Assembly (NCBI GenBank): GCA_026745465.1 | Contig: JACYXH010000500.1 | Span: 1,704,074 to 1,768,073 of the forward strand | Direction: 5' to 3' | Source: Lota lota | Taxonomy: Eukaryota; Chordata; Actinopteri; Gadiformes; Lotidae | DNA length: 64,000 nt | Part shown: positions 21,627-30,755 of the stretch, piece by piece | Numbering within the stretch: the first letter of the stretch is position 1 | Layout: each line of letters opens with the position of its first letter | Position numbers and translations under genes: made by a program | The notes under the pieces: generated by a model | Databases searched by the model: none | What the model was told of the DNA's origin: nothing | The model's input: the letters and a program-made list of their open reading frames with translations, nothing else

Positions 21627-22541
21627 ATGATGGACAATGTTTCAGTTGTAAGCTTCTACACTCTTTCAGGCCTGGAGGGCACAGTGAACTATAGATATGT
21701 ACTTTTCTTTGTCACATTGCTGTCTTTCTGTGTGATTTTGCTGGTGAATGCTGCTATTATTCTTGCTGTTATTGTAGATGAGTCTTCATGAAGCCATGTA
21801 CATCTTTCTGTGTAATCTCTGCATCAATGGACTTTATGGGACGGCCGGATTTTACCCCAAATTAATGTTTGATTTGCTGTCCTCTACTCATCTCATATCT
21901 TATGCTGGATGCCTCCTGCAGGGGTTTGTTATGCACTCGTCTGCTTTTGGGGACTTTTCCATCCTTCTGCTGATGGCCTATGAGCGCTATGTTGCTAAAT
22001 GCTTCCCTCTAGTGTACCACTCTGTTATGACCAAACAGAGGATCTGTCTACGAGTCTTCCTCACTTGGCTTCTGCCTCTGATGTTTATGAGCACAATAAC
22101 AACATCAACATACAAGTTATGTGGCACACACATCCCAAAGATATACTGTGCTAATTATCTGATTGGCAGACTAGCTTGTTCCACCTCAATAGCAAGCATT
22201 GTCGTCCATATTTTAACATAAACTTCTACCTGGGCCATGTGGTCTTCATTGTCTGGTCTTATATGTATCTGACCAGGACCTGTCTAAAATCCAAAGAAGG
22301 CAGAGGCAAGTTAATCTAAACGCGTGTGCCTCATCTGTAGTCCTTATCAAATCTTAATATTTCGTTGCTGTTTGACTTAATGTACATGAGATTTAGCACC
22401 AACAATTTATCCCAAAGTTTAGAGAATTTTGTTGCAGTTGAATTTCTCCTTTTACCACTAATAATCAATCCCCTTATCCATGGTTTAAAGCTGACCAAAC
22501 TGCAAAACAGAATTAGTAGTTTTCTCTGTAAAATGAGGTGA
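21627..22541 (+). pseudogene. Olfactory receptor pseudogene with a converted block
   Basis: It starts with an ATG at 21627 and an OR-like N-terminus (NVS glycosylation site, TM1 with LLVNAAII). A 2-base deletion at about 21780 breaks the frame just before LHEAMY. The second frame (21778-22221) carries the TM2-TM4 hallmarks, including LLMAYERYVAKC in place of MAYDRYVAIC. Another frameshift follows near 22217, then stops at about 22316 and 22337 in the KxxxTxxPHL region, and finally a TM7 NPLIHGL (usually NPxIYGL) with a stop at 22539-22541. Positions 21781-21911 are identical to 4992-5122 of the intact OR, while both flanks are clearly diverged. It cannot make a full receptor. Confidence 0.93.
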
Positions 22542-23268
22542 ATCCTCAATACCTGGTATTTTGACTGATTTATATGTATATGTTTATAGTTGGTTTTTTC
22601 AAAATCATACAGGATACATTGCATCTAAAAATATCAGATCGACCCCAACACAAAAGACAGGACAAACAGAAAAACTCAAACAGCAAGCCTATACAAATAA
22701 AAAGTAGTACTATGAGAACAAAACTACAAAGCAAACATTTTATTTGGTTAAGTCACCTTAAGTAAGGCAAGGTAAATGTATAGGTCAACCAAATATGTCA
22801 ACAAAGGGAACAGAATGAAATCTACAATTACATCACATATATTATTTAAATGATTCAAACTCAAAGTACAGATGTCATGTCCAGTGTTTTGCAACAGTTA
22901 AACTCTACTTTACCTTTCTTGAAATCTGATGTTTAAACATTTAAACCCTGCTGTACCATTCTCTATATCTATTGTTCTTAGAGGTGTTTTTATTTATTTT
23001 TAATCTTGGCCTTGTGCTTCTCACCAGCCTTTGCATTCTTAAATTGCACTGATAGTAGTATATATGAACCCCCACTTATCTTAATATTTTTCTTCAAGGG
23101 GGGGAAAGGGTTAGGGGGAACTTGGGGTGATCTTGGGGGTGAACTTGGTGTGAACTTGTGGTGAGCTTGAATTTGCAACATCCTTTGTGGTGCACTGTGG
23201 GAAAACACAGGTGGGGGGGAATGCTCGTACCCTCAACCCCGGGATGATAAAGCACATCGTTGGGGTAG
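22542..23268. other. Intergenic, boundary between the OR cluster and the virus-like cluster
   Basis: AT-rich to about 23090, then G-rich with repeated GGTGA-CTTG motifs (23100-23170). I recognise no gene and could not find a terminal inverted repeat of an integrated element. Confidence 0.4.
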
Positions 23269-23277
23269 TTTAAAAGG
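23269..23277 (+). promoter_or_regulatory. TATA-like box upstream of the virus-like cluster
   Basis: TTTAAAAGG lies about 75 bp before the ATG at 23350, with no other ATG in the likely leader after about +20. It is positioned as a core promoter for the small ORF that follows. Confidence 0.4.
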
Positions 23278-23349
23278 GTGGGTGTGTGTGCTAGGCTAGT
23301 ATTGCTTTTAAAACAGTCATCCGTTGCGGCCATACACATTTTTCTCAAC

Positions 23350-23775
23350 ATGGACGTTGCAACAGCAGAGCTCCAGGACAGCGTAAAGCAGCCATCTCTA
23401 GGTATGTGGAGGGGTCAAACACCACAATATAACCATGGGTCTATGGAGGGGGATATGCCCGTACCTAATGCTCCAATCAAGAGAATGAAGAATTCTAAAA
23501 CCGGAGAAGATCAACGCACAGAAGCTTCAATTGTGTATAATGGCGATGAAGGCTATGAGTACGTAATTTCATTCAAGGATGGCTATGTCGTATTAAAAGC
23601 AAAAGACTGTGATGGTGATCTGCGTATGTTTACCAGTGATTGGCTACATTTCCGTGACAATGTACTGTATGTCCTGAGCTTGCTATTGAAGGATGGAGTC
23701 AAGGCCCCTATGTCTCACAGTGGCATGGGGATTTGGGAGCCGAGATATACCGCATGGAGTCTGATCTTTTTCTGA
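23350..23775 (+). CDS. Small ORF of a Maverick/adintovirus-like cluster, unassigned
   Basis: 141 residues from the ATG at 23350, which I prefer to an ATG at 23278 because it follows the TATA-like box at a normal leader distance. I do not recognise the family. The first 17 codons end in a consensus splice donor (AG|GTATGT at 23402), so part of the ORF may also be an intron. Residues about 65-115 alternate hydrophobic and charged residues (EYVISFKDGYVVLK, then DLRMFTSDWLHFRDN) in a way that loosely recalls a PC4-type single-strand DNA-binding fold; this is a weak inference. The last 15 or so residues may be frameshifted, because another frame continues plausibly after about 23730. Confidence 0.45.
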   Translation: MDVATAELQDSVKQPSLGMWRGQTPQYNHGSMEGDMPVPNAPIKRMKNSKTGEDQRTEASIVYNGDEGYEYVISFKDGYVVLKAKDCDGDLRMFTSDWLHFRDNVLYVLSLLLKDGVKAPMSHSGMGIWEPRYTAWSLIFF

Positions 23776-24200
23776 AGAAGAAGAGAGATTTTATTTGTAT
23801 CCGTTGATGCTCTAATCCTACACTGTTTCTGAGCAGCCGTGACCCGTTTTGCAAAGACAGGCACCCGACCCGTAACAGTGCTATAGCATCTGATTGTTGC
23901 TTTGACACTGTCTTTTTCATTCAGTGGGGTGACTGGCCCCAGATACAAGCGGGTTTTCAGGAGATTGACAGAGTTGTCAAGCAGTAACTGCGCACACGTT
24001 CTTACGGAGAAATAAAAAAACAGCTATTTGTACCGGTTTCTGATGAAGACTTTGCAGCGGATCTCAGTAATGGTCTATTGTGTAGTGAGGGTGCAGTGCT
24101 CACGCAGCTGTAGAACATGGTGAATATATAGAAAAGGCCCAAAAACGTGTTCTATTTTCTTTTTGTTGGTGTCTAAATGTATATTTGTTATGTTATACAG
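23402..24200 (+). other. Predicted alternative intron in the virus-like cluster
   Basis: Donor AG|GTATGT at 23402. The acceptor tract has TATTTTCTTTTTG, and ATACAG ends at 24200. Exon 1 (23350-23401) ends in phase 1, and the next two bases restore exactly the reading frame that runs from 24201 to 24727. The unspliced form would encode the 23350-23775 ORF and the spliced form the Cys/His ORF, sharing 17 N-terminal residues. It rests on sequence signals only. Confidence 0.4.
23715..24010 (-). other. Open minus-strand frame, unassigned
   Basis: A minus-strand frame stays open for about 95 codons (an ATG-started part lies at 23948-23715). It overlaps the 3' end of the plus-strand ORF and the predicted intron. 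It has no motif I recognise. It could be chance, or the end of a convergent gene of the same element. Confidence 0.2.
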
Positions 24201-24727
24201 ATCAGGACAATGATGATCTACATTCACAATATGGCGACGAGAACATGCACAGTGAAGATTTAGATGGGGTTACAACTACCAAATGGTTACAAGACTTTGC
24301 CACCTATCTGGGGGGAAAGAATCTTACATTTCTACAGGATGGATTGGACAACAAGTTGGTGGTGGAAACGCTGACGGTGGATGAGGATTGGAACCTGACG
24401 ACACTGCGTCTAAACCCTGAATCCCTGGGCGTTTTGAGAGCTACGACATGTGTATGTGTGGAAGCCATCATCAACAAGAAGGTCCGGGCAGACTGTTGGG
24501 GATGTGCGTACAACAACCCAAGTTAGCGACGACATAGTTGTCTGCAAGGACCGTCATGGTATCATTACGAAGCCCATTATGACGATATATGTGCATTGTT
24601 GTATAGAAAACCCTTCCAGATACTTTTAGAAACTATTAAAAAAAATACAACTGGTCTATCAGTTGCCCCAGACAAAATTCTAGGTGTATCGGAGTCTGTT
24701 TTTACTATGAATAGATTTACTATCTGA
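24201..24727 (+). pseudogene. Cys/His-motif ORF of the virus-like cluster, one in-frame stop
   Basis: The frame opens behind a splice acceptor and runs about 175 codons, broken only by TAG at 24524-24526. The first third is acidic (DQDNDDLHSQYGDE). The core has the motif C-x2-C-x5-S-stop-RRH-x-C (CWGC before the stop, RRHSCL after it), where the stop is a single substitution away from a Gln codon, then a Trp/Tyr-rich segment (WYHYEAHYDD). From memory this C-x2-C...H-x-C arrangement recurs in uncharacterised proteins of Maverick/adintovirus-like elements; I could not verify that. Function unknown. An ATG at 24185 lies upstream of the acceptor and is probably not the real start. Confidence 0.45.
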
Positions 24728-24814
24728 AACATATGTTATGGATAAAATGACTGAAATAAGATAAACACATGTCACCCCTGAGCATCAGAGTAAAATATTT
24801 GACGCAACACTGAT

Positions 24815-25188
24815 ATGGCGTCGTACATTGTAGGGTGTAAACTGGGATTTAAAATGGGTCATTTGATTTCTATGGTTATGACGTTGTTTATGCAGTCTGT
24901 ATCCGATAGGCTTGCTGTTCTGATGTATAGTATGGCTGTCAATGGTAATGCTACTAAGCCTAGGGGATATGATACTTTTGTCAATCATAATATATAAATA
25001 TCAAACACTTGTATAAGGATTGGAATGATATGGTCAAAACATGCTCACATGACATGACACCTCTGGGTTTAAAGCTGTCTGAATTAATAAACTATTTCTC
25101 CAATAGTATGTGTTTTAGTGTCGGTCACGTTATGTGTGTATGTGCATTTGTATCTGATGTCTTCAAGTTGAACATGCTGTCTTGCTGA
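24815..25188 (+). pseudogene. Short Bcl-2-like ORF, frameshifted
   Basis: Two overlapping plus-strand frames form one apparent small gene: 24815-24997 from an ATG, and about 24997-25188 in another frame. The second part contains an FSVGHV...AFVSDVF stretch around 25110-25165, which resembles the BH1 motif of the Bcl-2 family (helical, usually with N-W-G-R at the core; here S-V-G-H). A helix-rich segment precedes it. Bcl-2-like apoptosis inhibitors occur in several animal DNA viruses, and adintoviruses are reported to carry them (established knowledge). The match is short, the Trp and Arg are not conserved and the frame is broken, so the gene is dead and the assignment tentative. Confidence 0.35.
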
Positions 25189-25327
25189 GGCTCGATTGGC
25201 AGCTTGTAAAATGGTACAGAAAAATAAAACAGCATGTAAGCAGTATCTTGACATTGTGGAGAGTGGGGAATTTGAAATAATAAAATGTAAACGCTGTTTG
25301 GTGTTCAGTTTGTCATCCTTAGACGAT

Positions 25328-25509
25328 ATGGATAGACTGTTGTCTAAAGCTTATTACGACCCCGCCGGTGCTTATGGGGGGTATTAATAAACTACGAGCG
25401 GCCCTTAAACATAGCAAGGGTCTGATACCTCCTCTAGACTATATCAAGAAATGGTTATTGAAGCAAGACGCCTATACTCTGCATACCCCATCTGCAATAG
25501 GGTTAGCCA
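25328..25509 (+). pseudogene. Integrase N-terminus (Maverick/Polinton-like), frameshifted and truncated
   Basis: From the ATG at 25328 the frame reads LLSKAYYDPAGAYGG. A run of six G (25376-25381) then appears to carry one base too many, and the following frame continues with KLRAALKH and DYIKKWLLKQDAYTLH to about 25509. The YYDP...GG..KL...I....V..WL..Q..YTLH pattern is the start of the retrovirus-like integrases of Maverick/Polinton and adintovirus elements. The zinc-binding and catalytic DDE parts are missing, because the 18/20-bp satellite begins at once. An upstream frame (25196-25327) is open but unassigned. Confidence 0.6.
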
Positions 25510-26628
25510 GGCTGCACTGAAGGAAACCACTGCACCGAAGGAAACCACTGCACCGAAGGAAACCACGCTGCACCGAAGGAAACCACTGCACCGAAGGAAA
25601 CCAGGCTGCACCGAAGGAAACCACTGCACCGAAGGAAACCACTGCACCGAAGGAAACCAGGCTGCACTGAAGGAAACCACTGCACCGAAGGAAACCAGGC
25701 TGCACCGAAGGAAACCAGGCTGCACCGAAGGAAACCACGCTGCACCGAAGGAAACCACGCTGCACCGAAGGAAACCACTGCACCGAAGGAAACCACTGCA
25801 CCGAAGGAAACCAGCTGCACCGAAGGAAACCAGGCTGCACCGAAGGAAACCACTGCACCGAAGGAAACCACTGCACCGAAGGAAACCACGCTGCACTGAA
25901 GGAAACCACTGCACCGAAAGAAACCACGCTGCACCGAAGGAAACCACTGCACCGAAGGAAACCACGCTGCACCGAAGGAAACCACTGCACCGAAGGAAAC
26001 CACGCTGCACCGAAGGAAACCACTGCACCGAAGGAAACCACGCTGCACCGAAGGAAACCACTGCACCGAAGGAAACCACTGCACCGAAGGAAACCACTGC
26101 ACCGAAGGAAACCATGCTGCACCGAAGGAAACCACGCTGCACCGAAGGAAACCACGCTGCACCGAAGGAAACCACGCTGCACCGAAGGAAACCACTGCAC
26201 CGAAGGAAACCACGCTGCACCGAAGGAAACCACGCTGCACTGAAGGAAACCACGCTGCACCGAAGGAAACCACGCTGCACCGAAGGAAACCACGCTGCAC
26301 CGAAGGAAACCACGCTGCACCGAAGGAAACCACGCTGCACCGAAGGAAACCACTGCACCGAAGGAAACCACTGCACCGAAGGAAACCACTGCACCGAAGG
26401 AAACCACGCTGCACCGAAGGAAACCACGCTGCACCGAAGGAAACCACTGCACCGAAGGAAACCACTGCACCGAAGGAAACCACTGCACCGAAGGAAACCA
26501 CTGCACTGAAGGAAACCACGCTGCACCGAAGGAAACCACTGCACCGAAGGAAACCACTGCACCGAAGGAAACCACTGCACTGAAGGAAACCACGCTGCAC
26601 CGAAGGAAACCACTGCACCGAAGGAAAC
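25510..26628. repeat. 18/20-bp satellite (CTGCACCGAAGGAAACCA)
   Basis: About 58 units of an 18-bp (CTGCACCGAAGGAAACCA) or 20-bp (with CG or GG added) repeat, with rare TGCACTGAAGG variants. All 18-bp runs keep frame and lack stops in several frames, so the 350-480-codon ORFs on both strands here are artefacts. It starts inside integrase-like sequence. Confidence 0.97.
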
Positions 26629-26718
26629 CCCTTTGTAGTCCTCTCAGCCGTCTGTAGTCCTCTCCGCCGTTTGCTGCAGGTGGGGAGAGAGAAGTGGGGA
26701 GAGGAGTCTGCAGGACTC
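26629..26718. other. Short unique junction
   Basis: A 90-bp junction with two copies of CGTCTGTAGTCCTCTC-like sequence followed by a GGGGAGAGAG purine run. It separates the 18/20-bp satellite from the PstI-type satellite. Confidence 0.6.
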
Positions 26719-27840
26719 TCACCTCCTGCAGCCTCCTCTCTCACTCCTTCAGCCTCCTCTCTCCCTCCCTGCAGCCGACTCTTCCCTCCTGCAGCCTCCT
26801 CTCTCCCCTCCTGCAGCCTCCTCTCTCCCCTCCTCTCTCCCCTCCTGCAAACTCCTCTCTCCCCCCTGCAGCTTCCTCTCTCCCCTCCTGCAGCCTCCTC
26901 TCTCCCCTCCTGCAGCCTCCTCTCTACCCTCCTCTCTCCCATCCTGCAGCCTCCTCTCTCCCCTCCCCTCTCCCCTCCTGCAGCCTCCTCTCTCCTCCCC
27001 TCTATCCCTCACTTCAGCCTCCTCTCTCCCCTCCTGCAGCCTCCTCTCTCCCCTCCTGCAGGCCACTCTCTCCCCTCCTACAGCCTCCTTTCTCCCCTCC
27101 TCTCTCTCTCCCTGCAGCCTCCTCTCTCTCCTCCTGCAGCCTCCTCTCTCCCTCCCTGAAGCCTCCTCTCTGCCCTCCTCTCTCACCTCCTGCAGCCTCC
27201 TCTCTCTCCTCCTTCAGCCTCCTCTCTCCCTCCCTGATGCCTTCTCTCTTCCCTCCTCTCTCCTCTCCTTTCTACCCTCCTGCAGCCTCCTCTCTCCCCT
27301 CCTGCAGCCTCCTCTCTCCTCCTTTCTCCCCTCCTCTCTCCCCTCCTGCAGCCTCCACTCTCACCTCCTCTCTCCCCTGCTGCAGCCTCATCTCTCCCCT
27401 CCTGCAACCTCCTCTCTCCCCTCCTGCAGCCTCTTCTCTCCCCCCTCCTGCAGCCTCCTTTATCCCCTCCTGCAGCTTCCTCACTCCCCTCCTGCAGCCT
27501 CCTCTCTCCCCTCCTGCAGCCACCTCTCTCCCCTCCTGCAGCCTCCTCACTCCCCTCCTCTTTCTCTCCTTGCAGCCTCCTCTGTCCCCTCCTGCAGCCT
27601 CCTCTCTCCCCTCCTCTCTTTCCCTGCATCTCCTCTCTCCCCTCCTCTCTCTCCCTGCAGCCTCCTCTTTCTCCCTGTAGCCTCCTCTCTCCCCCATTCT
27701 TCAGCCTCCTCTCTACTCTCCCCTCCTGCAGCCTCCTCTCTACTCTCCCCTCCTGCAACCTCCTCTCTCCCCTCCTCTCTCACTCCCTGCAGCCTCTTCT
27801 CTCCCCTCCTCTCTACCTCCATGCAGCCTCCTCTCTCCCT
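26719..27840 (+). repeat. PstI-type satellite, left array (forward)
   Basis: Pyrimidine-rich unit CTGCAGCCTCCTCTCTCCCC plus TC (22 bp), with longer variants that add CTCTCTCCCCTC (34 bp). Every unit has a PstI site (CTGCAG). The mirror purine strand could form H-DNA. All ORFs are spurious. The same family occurs at 39601-42945. Confidence 0.97.
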
Positions 27841-27845
27841 CATAG

Positions 27846-28103
27846 AGTGAGGGTGCTATTAGAGTGAGAGTGCTAGGATGAGAGTGAATGTGCTAGGATG
27901 AGAGTGAGAGTGCTAGGATGAGAGTGAGTGCTATGAGAGTGAGAGTGCTAGGATGAGTGAGAGTGCTACGATGAGAGTGAGGGTGCTAGGATGAGAGTGA
28001 GTGCTAGGATGAGAGTGGAAGTGCTATGAGAGTGAGAGCGCTAAGATGAGCGTGAGGGTGCTATGAGAGTGAGAGTGCTAGGATGAGCGTGAGTGTGCTA
28101 GGA
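27846..28103 (+). repeat. GAGAGTGCTAGGATGA satellite, left array
   Basis: Variable units built from GAGAGTGCTAGGATGA and GAGTGCTATGAGAGT, about 15-30 bp each. The same family stands in reverse orientation at 38143-38474, giving mirror symmetry around the inverted duplication. Confidence 0.95.
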
Positions 28104-28177
28104 TGTTCACCAGGTTTCCCTGCCTGCTGCTCCTTCTTTACGCACCACACTTGGGTCCACACCTTACCCCAATCTCA
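28104..28177 (+). mobile_element. LTR fragment at the outer edge of the left arm
   Basis: These are the last 74 bp of the LTR family whose full copy is at 37600-38008 (GGGTCCACACCTTACCCCAA then TCTCA). It is cut off on the left by satellite DNA. Confidence 0.8.
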
Positions 28178-29136
28178 ACAGGGTTGGTCCCTAATATATA
28201 ATATATAATATATCCTTTAGAAGCAGCAGTACAACATGAACAACGTCTCCGCACAGAGTCAGTGGTCCAATGCCAGTATGATGGGAGGAGGAGGCAGCGG
28301 TTGTTCTCTGTCAGTGGTGGAATTATGGGGGAGCCCCTCCTCCCCGAAAGAGACCTGAGATTCAATGACACAACATTTGGGAGGTTCTCTCACATTCTAT
28401 AACTTTTTATTTGATTCACTTCGCTTCAATCCAATCCAATGCAATTCGCAAATGTGCGTTAAATTATAGGCTAACAAAGAATGAATATATTATAATAGAA
28501 TGTAATTATCATTTCAAAGTGAACCCCCCCCCCCCCCCCCCCATCTAAATGTGCAGTCGTCATACTTCAAATATGTACAATTATTAAGTGATTTAGATCA
28601 TGAGATCAATCTCGTAATGTGTTAAAATTGTGCTTTTAGGTATCAATTCTTAAAAATAATATATCCCAGAGTTTGTTTTCATCATGATCGTAGAGACCCC
28701 TTATGTTAGGTTTCAAAGGTTAGGGAAATGAGAGCAGCACAGAATGATTCCAACAGTAGACAACAATAATTGCAATAATCACATTTCCATATGCCTACAT
28801 TATACCTATGTCGTTTGCGACCCCAATAAATAAAAATAACCGATCCATTATTATTTGACCGCTTTTATTCTATACAGGTATTTCATTTGCTGCGTTCCAG
28901 ACGGAGGCTCTTTCTCGTGTCGAGCCTCTCGCTGACAGCCAATCACGTTCTCTCATTAGTTCTTAATTGAATTCAGCTGTGCATATAGCCCACGTGATGT
29001 CGGGCATGTTATTTTTAGCGTTTGGCGTAGTTTAGCATTTTGCAATATAGGTTAGGCCTATACCTTGTATTAGGTAGACGTTGCTCCCAAACGCGATTCA
29101 AAAAGGACCCGCTGTTGCTTATTTGTGCGCTTTTGA

Positions 29137-29193
29137 ATGAACAATCCGGAGAACGTGGCCACCACCGGGGGAGCGTCACTGAGGAACACCGCG
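29137..29193 (+). other. Exon-like segment with a consensus splice donor
   Basis: An ATG followed by 19 open codons ends in CGCG|GTGAGT, a strong splice donor, with a CCAAT box and E-box 140-200 bp upstream. This is the architecture of a first coding exon. The corresponding position in the right arm has ATT in place of the ATG and altered codons, so that copy is dead. No following exon was identified and the product is unknown. Confidence 0.3.
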
Positions 29194-29230
29194 GTGAGTC
29201 ACCCCACGCTCAGTGTGTAGTGGGCTGCTT

Positions 29231-30338
29231 CCCTTTATTAGAGTCCCCAGTAGAACCAGCACCCCCTTTTAGATTCGCCCAGTAGAACCAGTACCCCCTT
29301 TTAGATTCGCCCAGTAGAATGGTACCCTTCAGTCGTCTCCCTTCCCTGCGTCTGGAGCAGTGTGGCGTACAGTAGAGTATTATCATTATGGAAGCATCAG
29401 ATGAACGGACTGAATCATGCCATTTCCTACATGTTCCTCCGATCACTACTTCCTCGTGTTAAAACGCGTTCCTAGTCTTTGCGGACATCAGCGTGAGAAT
29501 GGTTATTTTTGTAACAGGAAATCACATGTGAGGATGCTGAAACAGATCAGTTGTACCAATTCCACATTCAAGAGCTAACAAAAGCAAAAACAAAATGGGT
29601 AAATATAAAGCATGTTTATTTATGAAGCGTTCAAATGTTCAATCATCATGCACTTCAAGCCCTCAAGGATTAAAACTCAAAACCCCGATGGGGAAAAGAG
29701 AAACCTTTAAAAATAAAGTGGAGCGACCAAGGGACAAGTCTGGTTTAGCACTAAATTAGTCTAGTTTGGGATTAAGATTAGGGATGGTTAATTTAGTATA
29801 AAGTTTGAAATAGGACATTTTAGGGGTGTTTGGGTATACTGTTAGTTATGGTTAAGTTTAGGCCCTGTTTGGTTTAGGCATTAGTTATTGTATTAAAGAT
29901 TCTTAAGTTTAGGTATTAGGTAAGAGTTTACGCATTTTAGAGAGGTTTAGGTTTGATGGTTAAATTTAGGTAAGCGAGTTTAGGTACTAGGTTAAGTTTA
30001 GGCCTTTATGATGTTTAGGTTAGATGGCTACATTTAGGTAGGTTAGATAGGCTAAATGTGGTCTTATTTTATTTATGGTTAAATTGAGGCCTTAGGGTTA
30101 GAAAGAAGGTTAAGATCAGGGCTCAGGTTTGCTTCCAGCCATGTCCCTTTAGTCGCTCCCTTAAGAGGTTTTCCAGCTAAGGGTAATAGAAATATAATAC
30201 ATGGGTTCACAGATACAATGTACAGAAATAAAATGGACAAATCAAAAGATTTAGCTAAACATACTTTCCCCAAAACCTGGTGTGACAATGTAGTTTGTTT
30301 TAAAAGTTAACAGTAAAGTGATGTGGAGTAGGCAGAGT
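29231..30338. other. Spacer; degenerate TTTAGG-rich stretch, no gene
   Basis: At 29240-29330 there is a short tandem duplication (CCCCCTTTTAGATTCGCCCAG twice). 29750-30110 is a degenerate run of TTTAGG/GGTTAAATTTAGG motifs. I recognise no coding region. Confidence 0.5.
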
Positions 30339-30755
30339 TTATGTTGGGTGTAGAGTGGTGTGTAGGTGTAGCCAGGGATCCTCAGGTTGGACGGGGAATA
30401 GGACACTGGAGTAGATCAACTCTTCAGTCATCGTACTGTAAAGTGAAATGATGAAAAAAAAAAATGTCAGTTTCACATTGTGCTGGCCGATTTATAAGAC
30501 ATTTTGATCACCAAATGTGACGGGCATTCAAAGACTCCTAAATGCAGCACCATGCTACCTTGCCATTTGGTCCATTTAGAATGAAGTAACTATTGAAGCG
30601 CTCACCTGGGTCTACCCAAATATTCTACCATGTTGAATATTCAAAGTAAAAATCCCATTAAGATGGTAAGTTAAGCATCTTACCTGGGTCCACATGTGGT
30701 CTTTAGGGCGCTGTACTGCAGGCCTTTGGTCCATCCTCTGCTCCGGGCCACGGTC
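30339..30755 (-). other. Two exon-like segments of a possible ITIM-bearing receptor tail
   Basis: On the minus strand, exon A (30755-30684, 72 nt) lies between an acceptor (AAACTCAG) and a donor (CAG|GTAAGA) and encodes LQYSAL. Exon B (30435-30339) follows an acceptor (CACTTTACAG) and encodes ELIYSSVLF before a TAA. Exon A ends in phase 2, and joining to exon B keeps one open frame. Both tyrosine motifs fit the ITIM pattern (I/V/L/S-x-Y-x-x-L/V), as found in cytoplasmic tails of fish immune receptors such as NITR, Siglec/CD22-like or lectin-like types. I identified no transmembrane or ectodomain exon upstream, so this may be the end of a gene or a relic. Confidence 0.35.

Larger units (their letters stand above)
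28104..29230 (+). repeat. Inverted duplication, left arm (1127 bp)
   Basis: It matches the reverse complement of 36547-37673 over its whole length with small differences, including poly-C length (28524-28542, 19 C), a few substitutions and short indels. The outer edge lies inside an LTR (the fragment at 28104-28177). The inner edge, at GGGCTGCTT, is where the arms diverge abruptly. It contains a CCAAT box (28939), a CACGTG E-box (28991) and an exon-like segment (29137). Confidence 0.95.

Noticed and set aside
25444-26942. Long ORFs (350-480 codons) on both strands
   Set aside because: 18/20-bp satellite artefacts, running on both strands at once through identical units.
26671-27843. Ser/Pro/Leu-rich and Gly/Arg/Glu-rich ORFs in the pyrimidine-rich arrays (also 39571-42987)
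   Set aside because: Stop-poor CTCCTGCAG satellite read in both directions; not genes.
29750-30110. TTTAGG-rich stretch as interstitial telomeric repeat
   Set aside because: Units are degenerate and do not form TTAGGG tandem runs.
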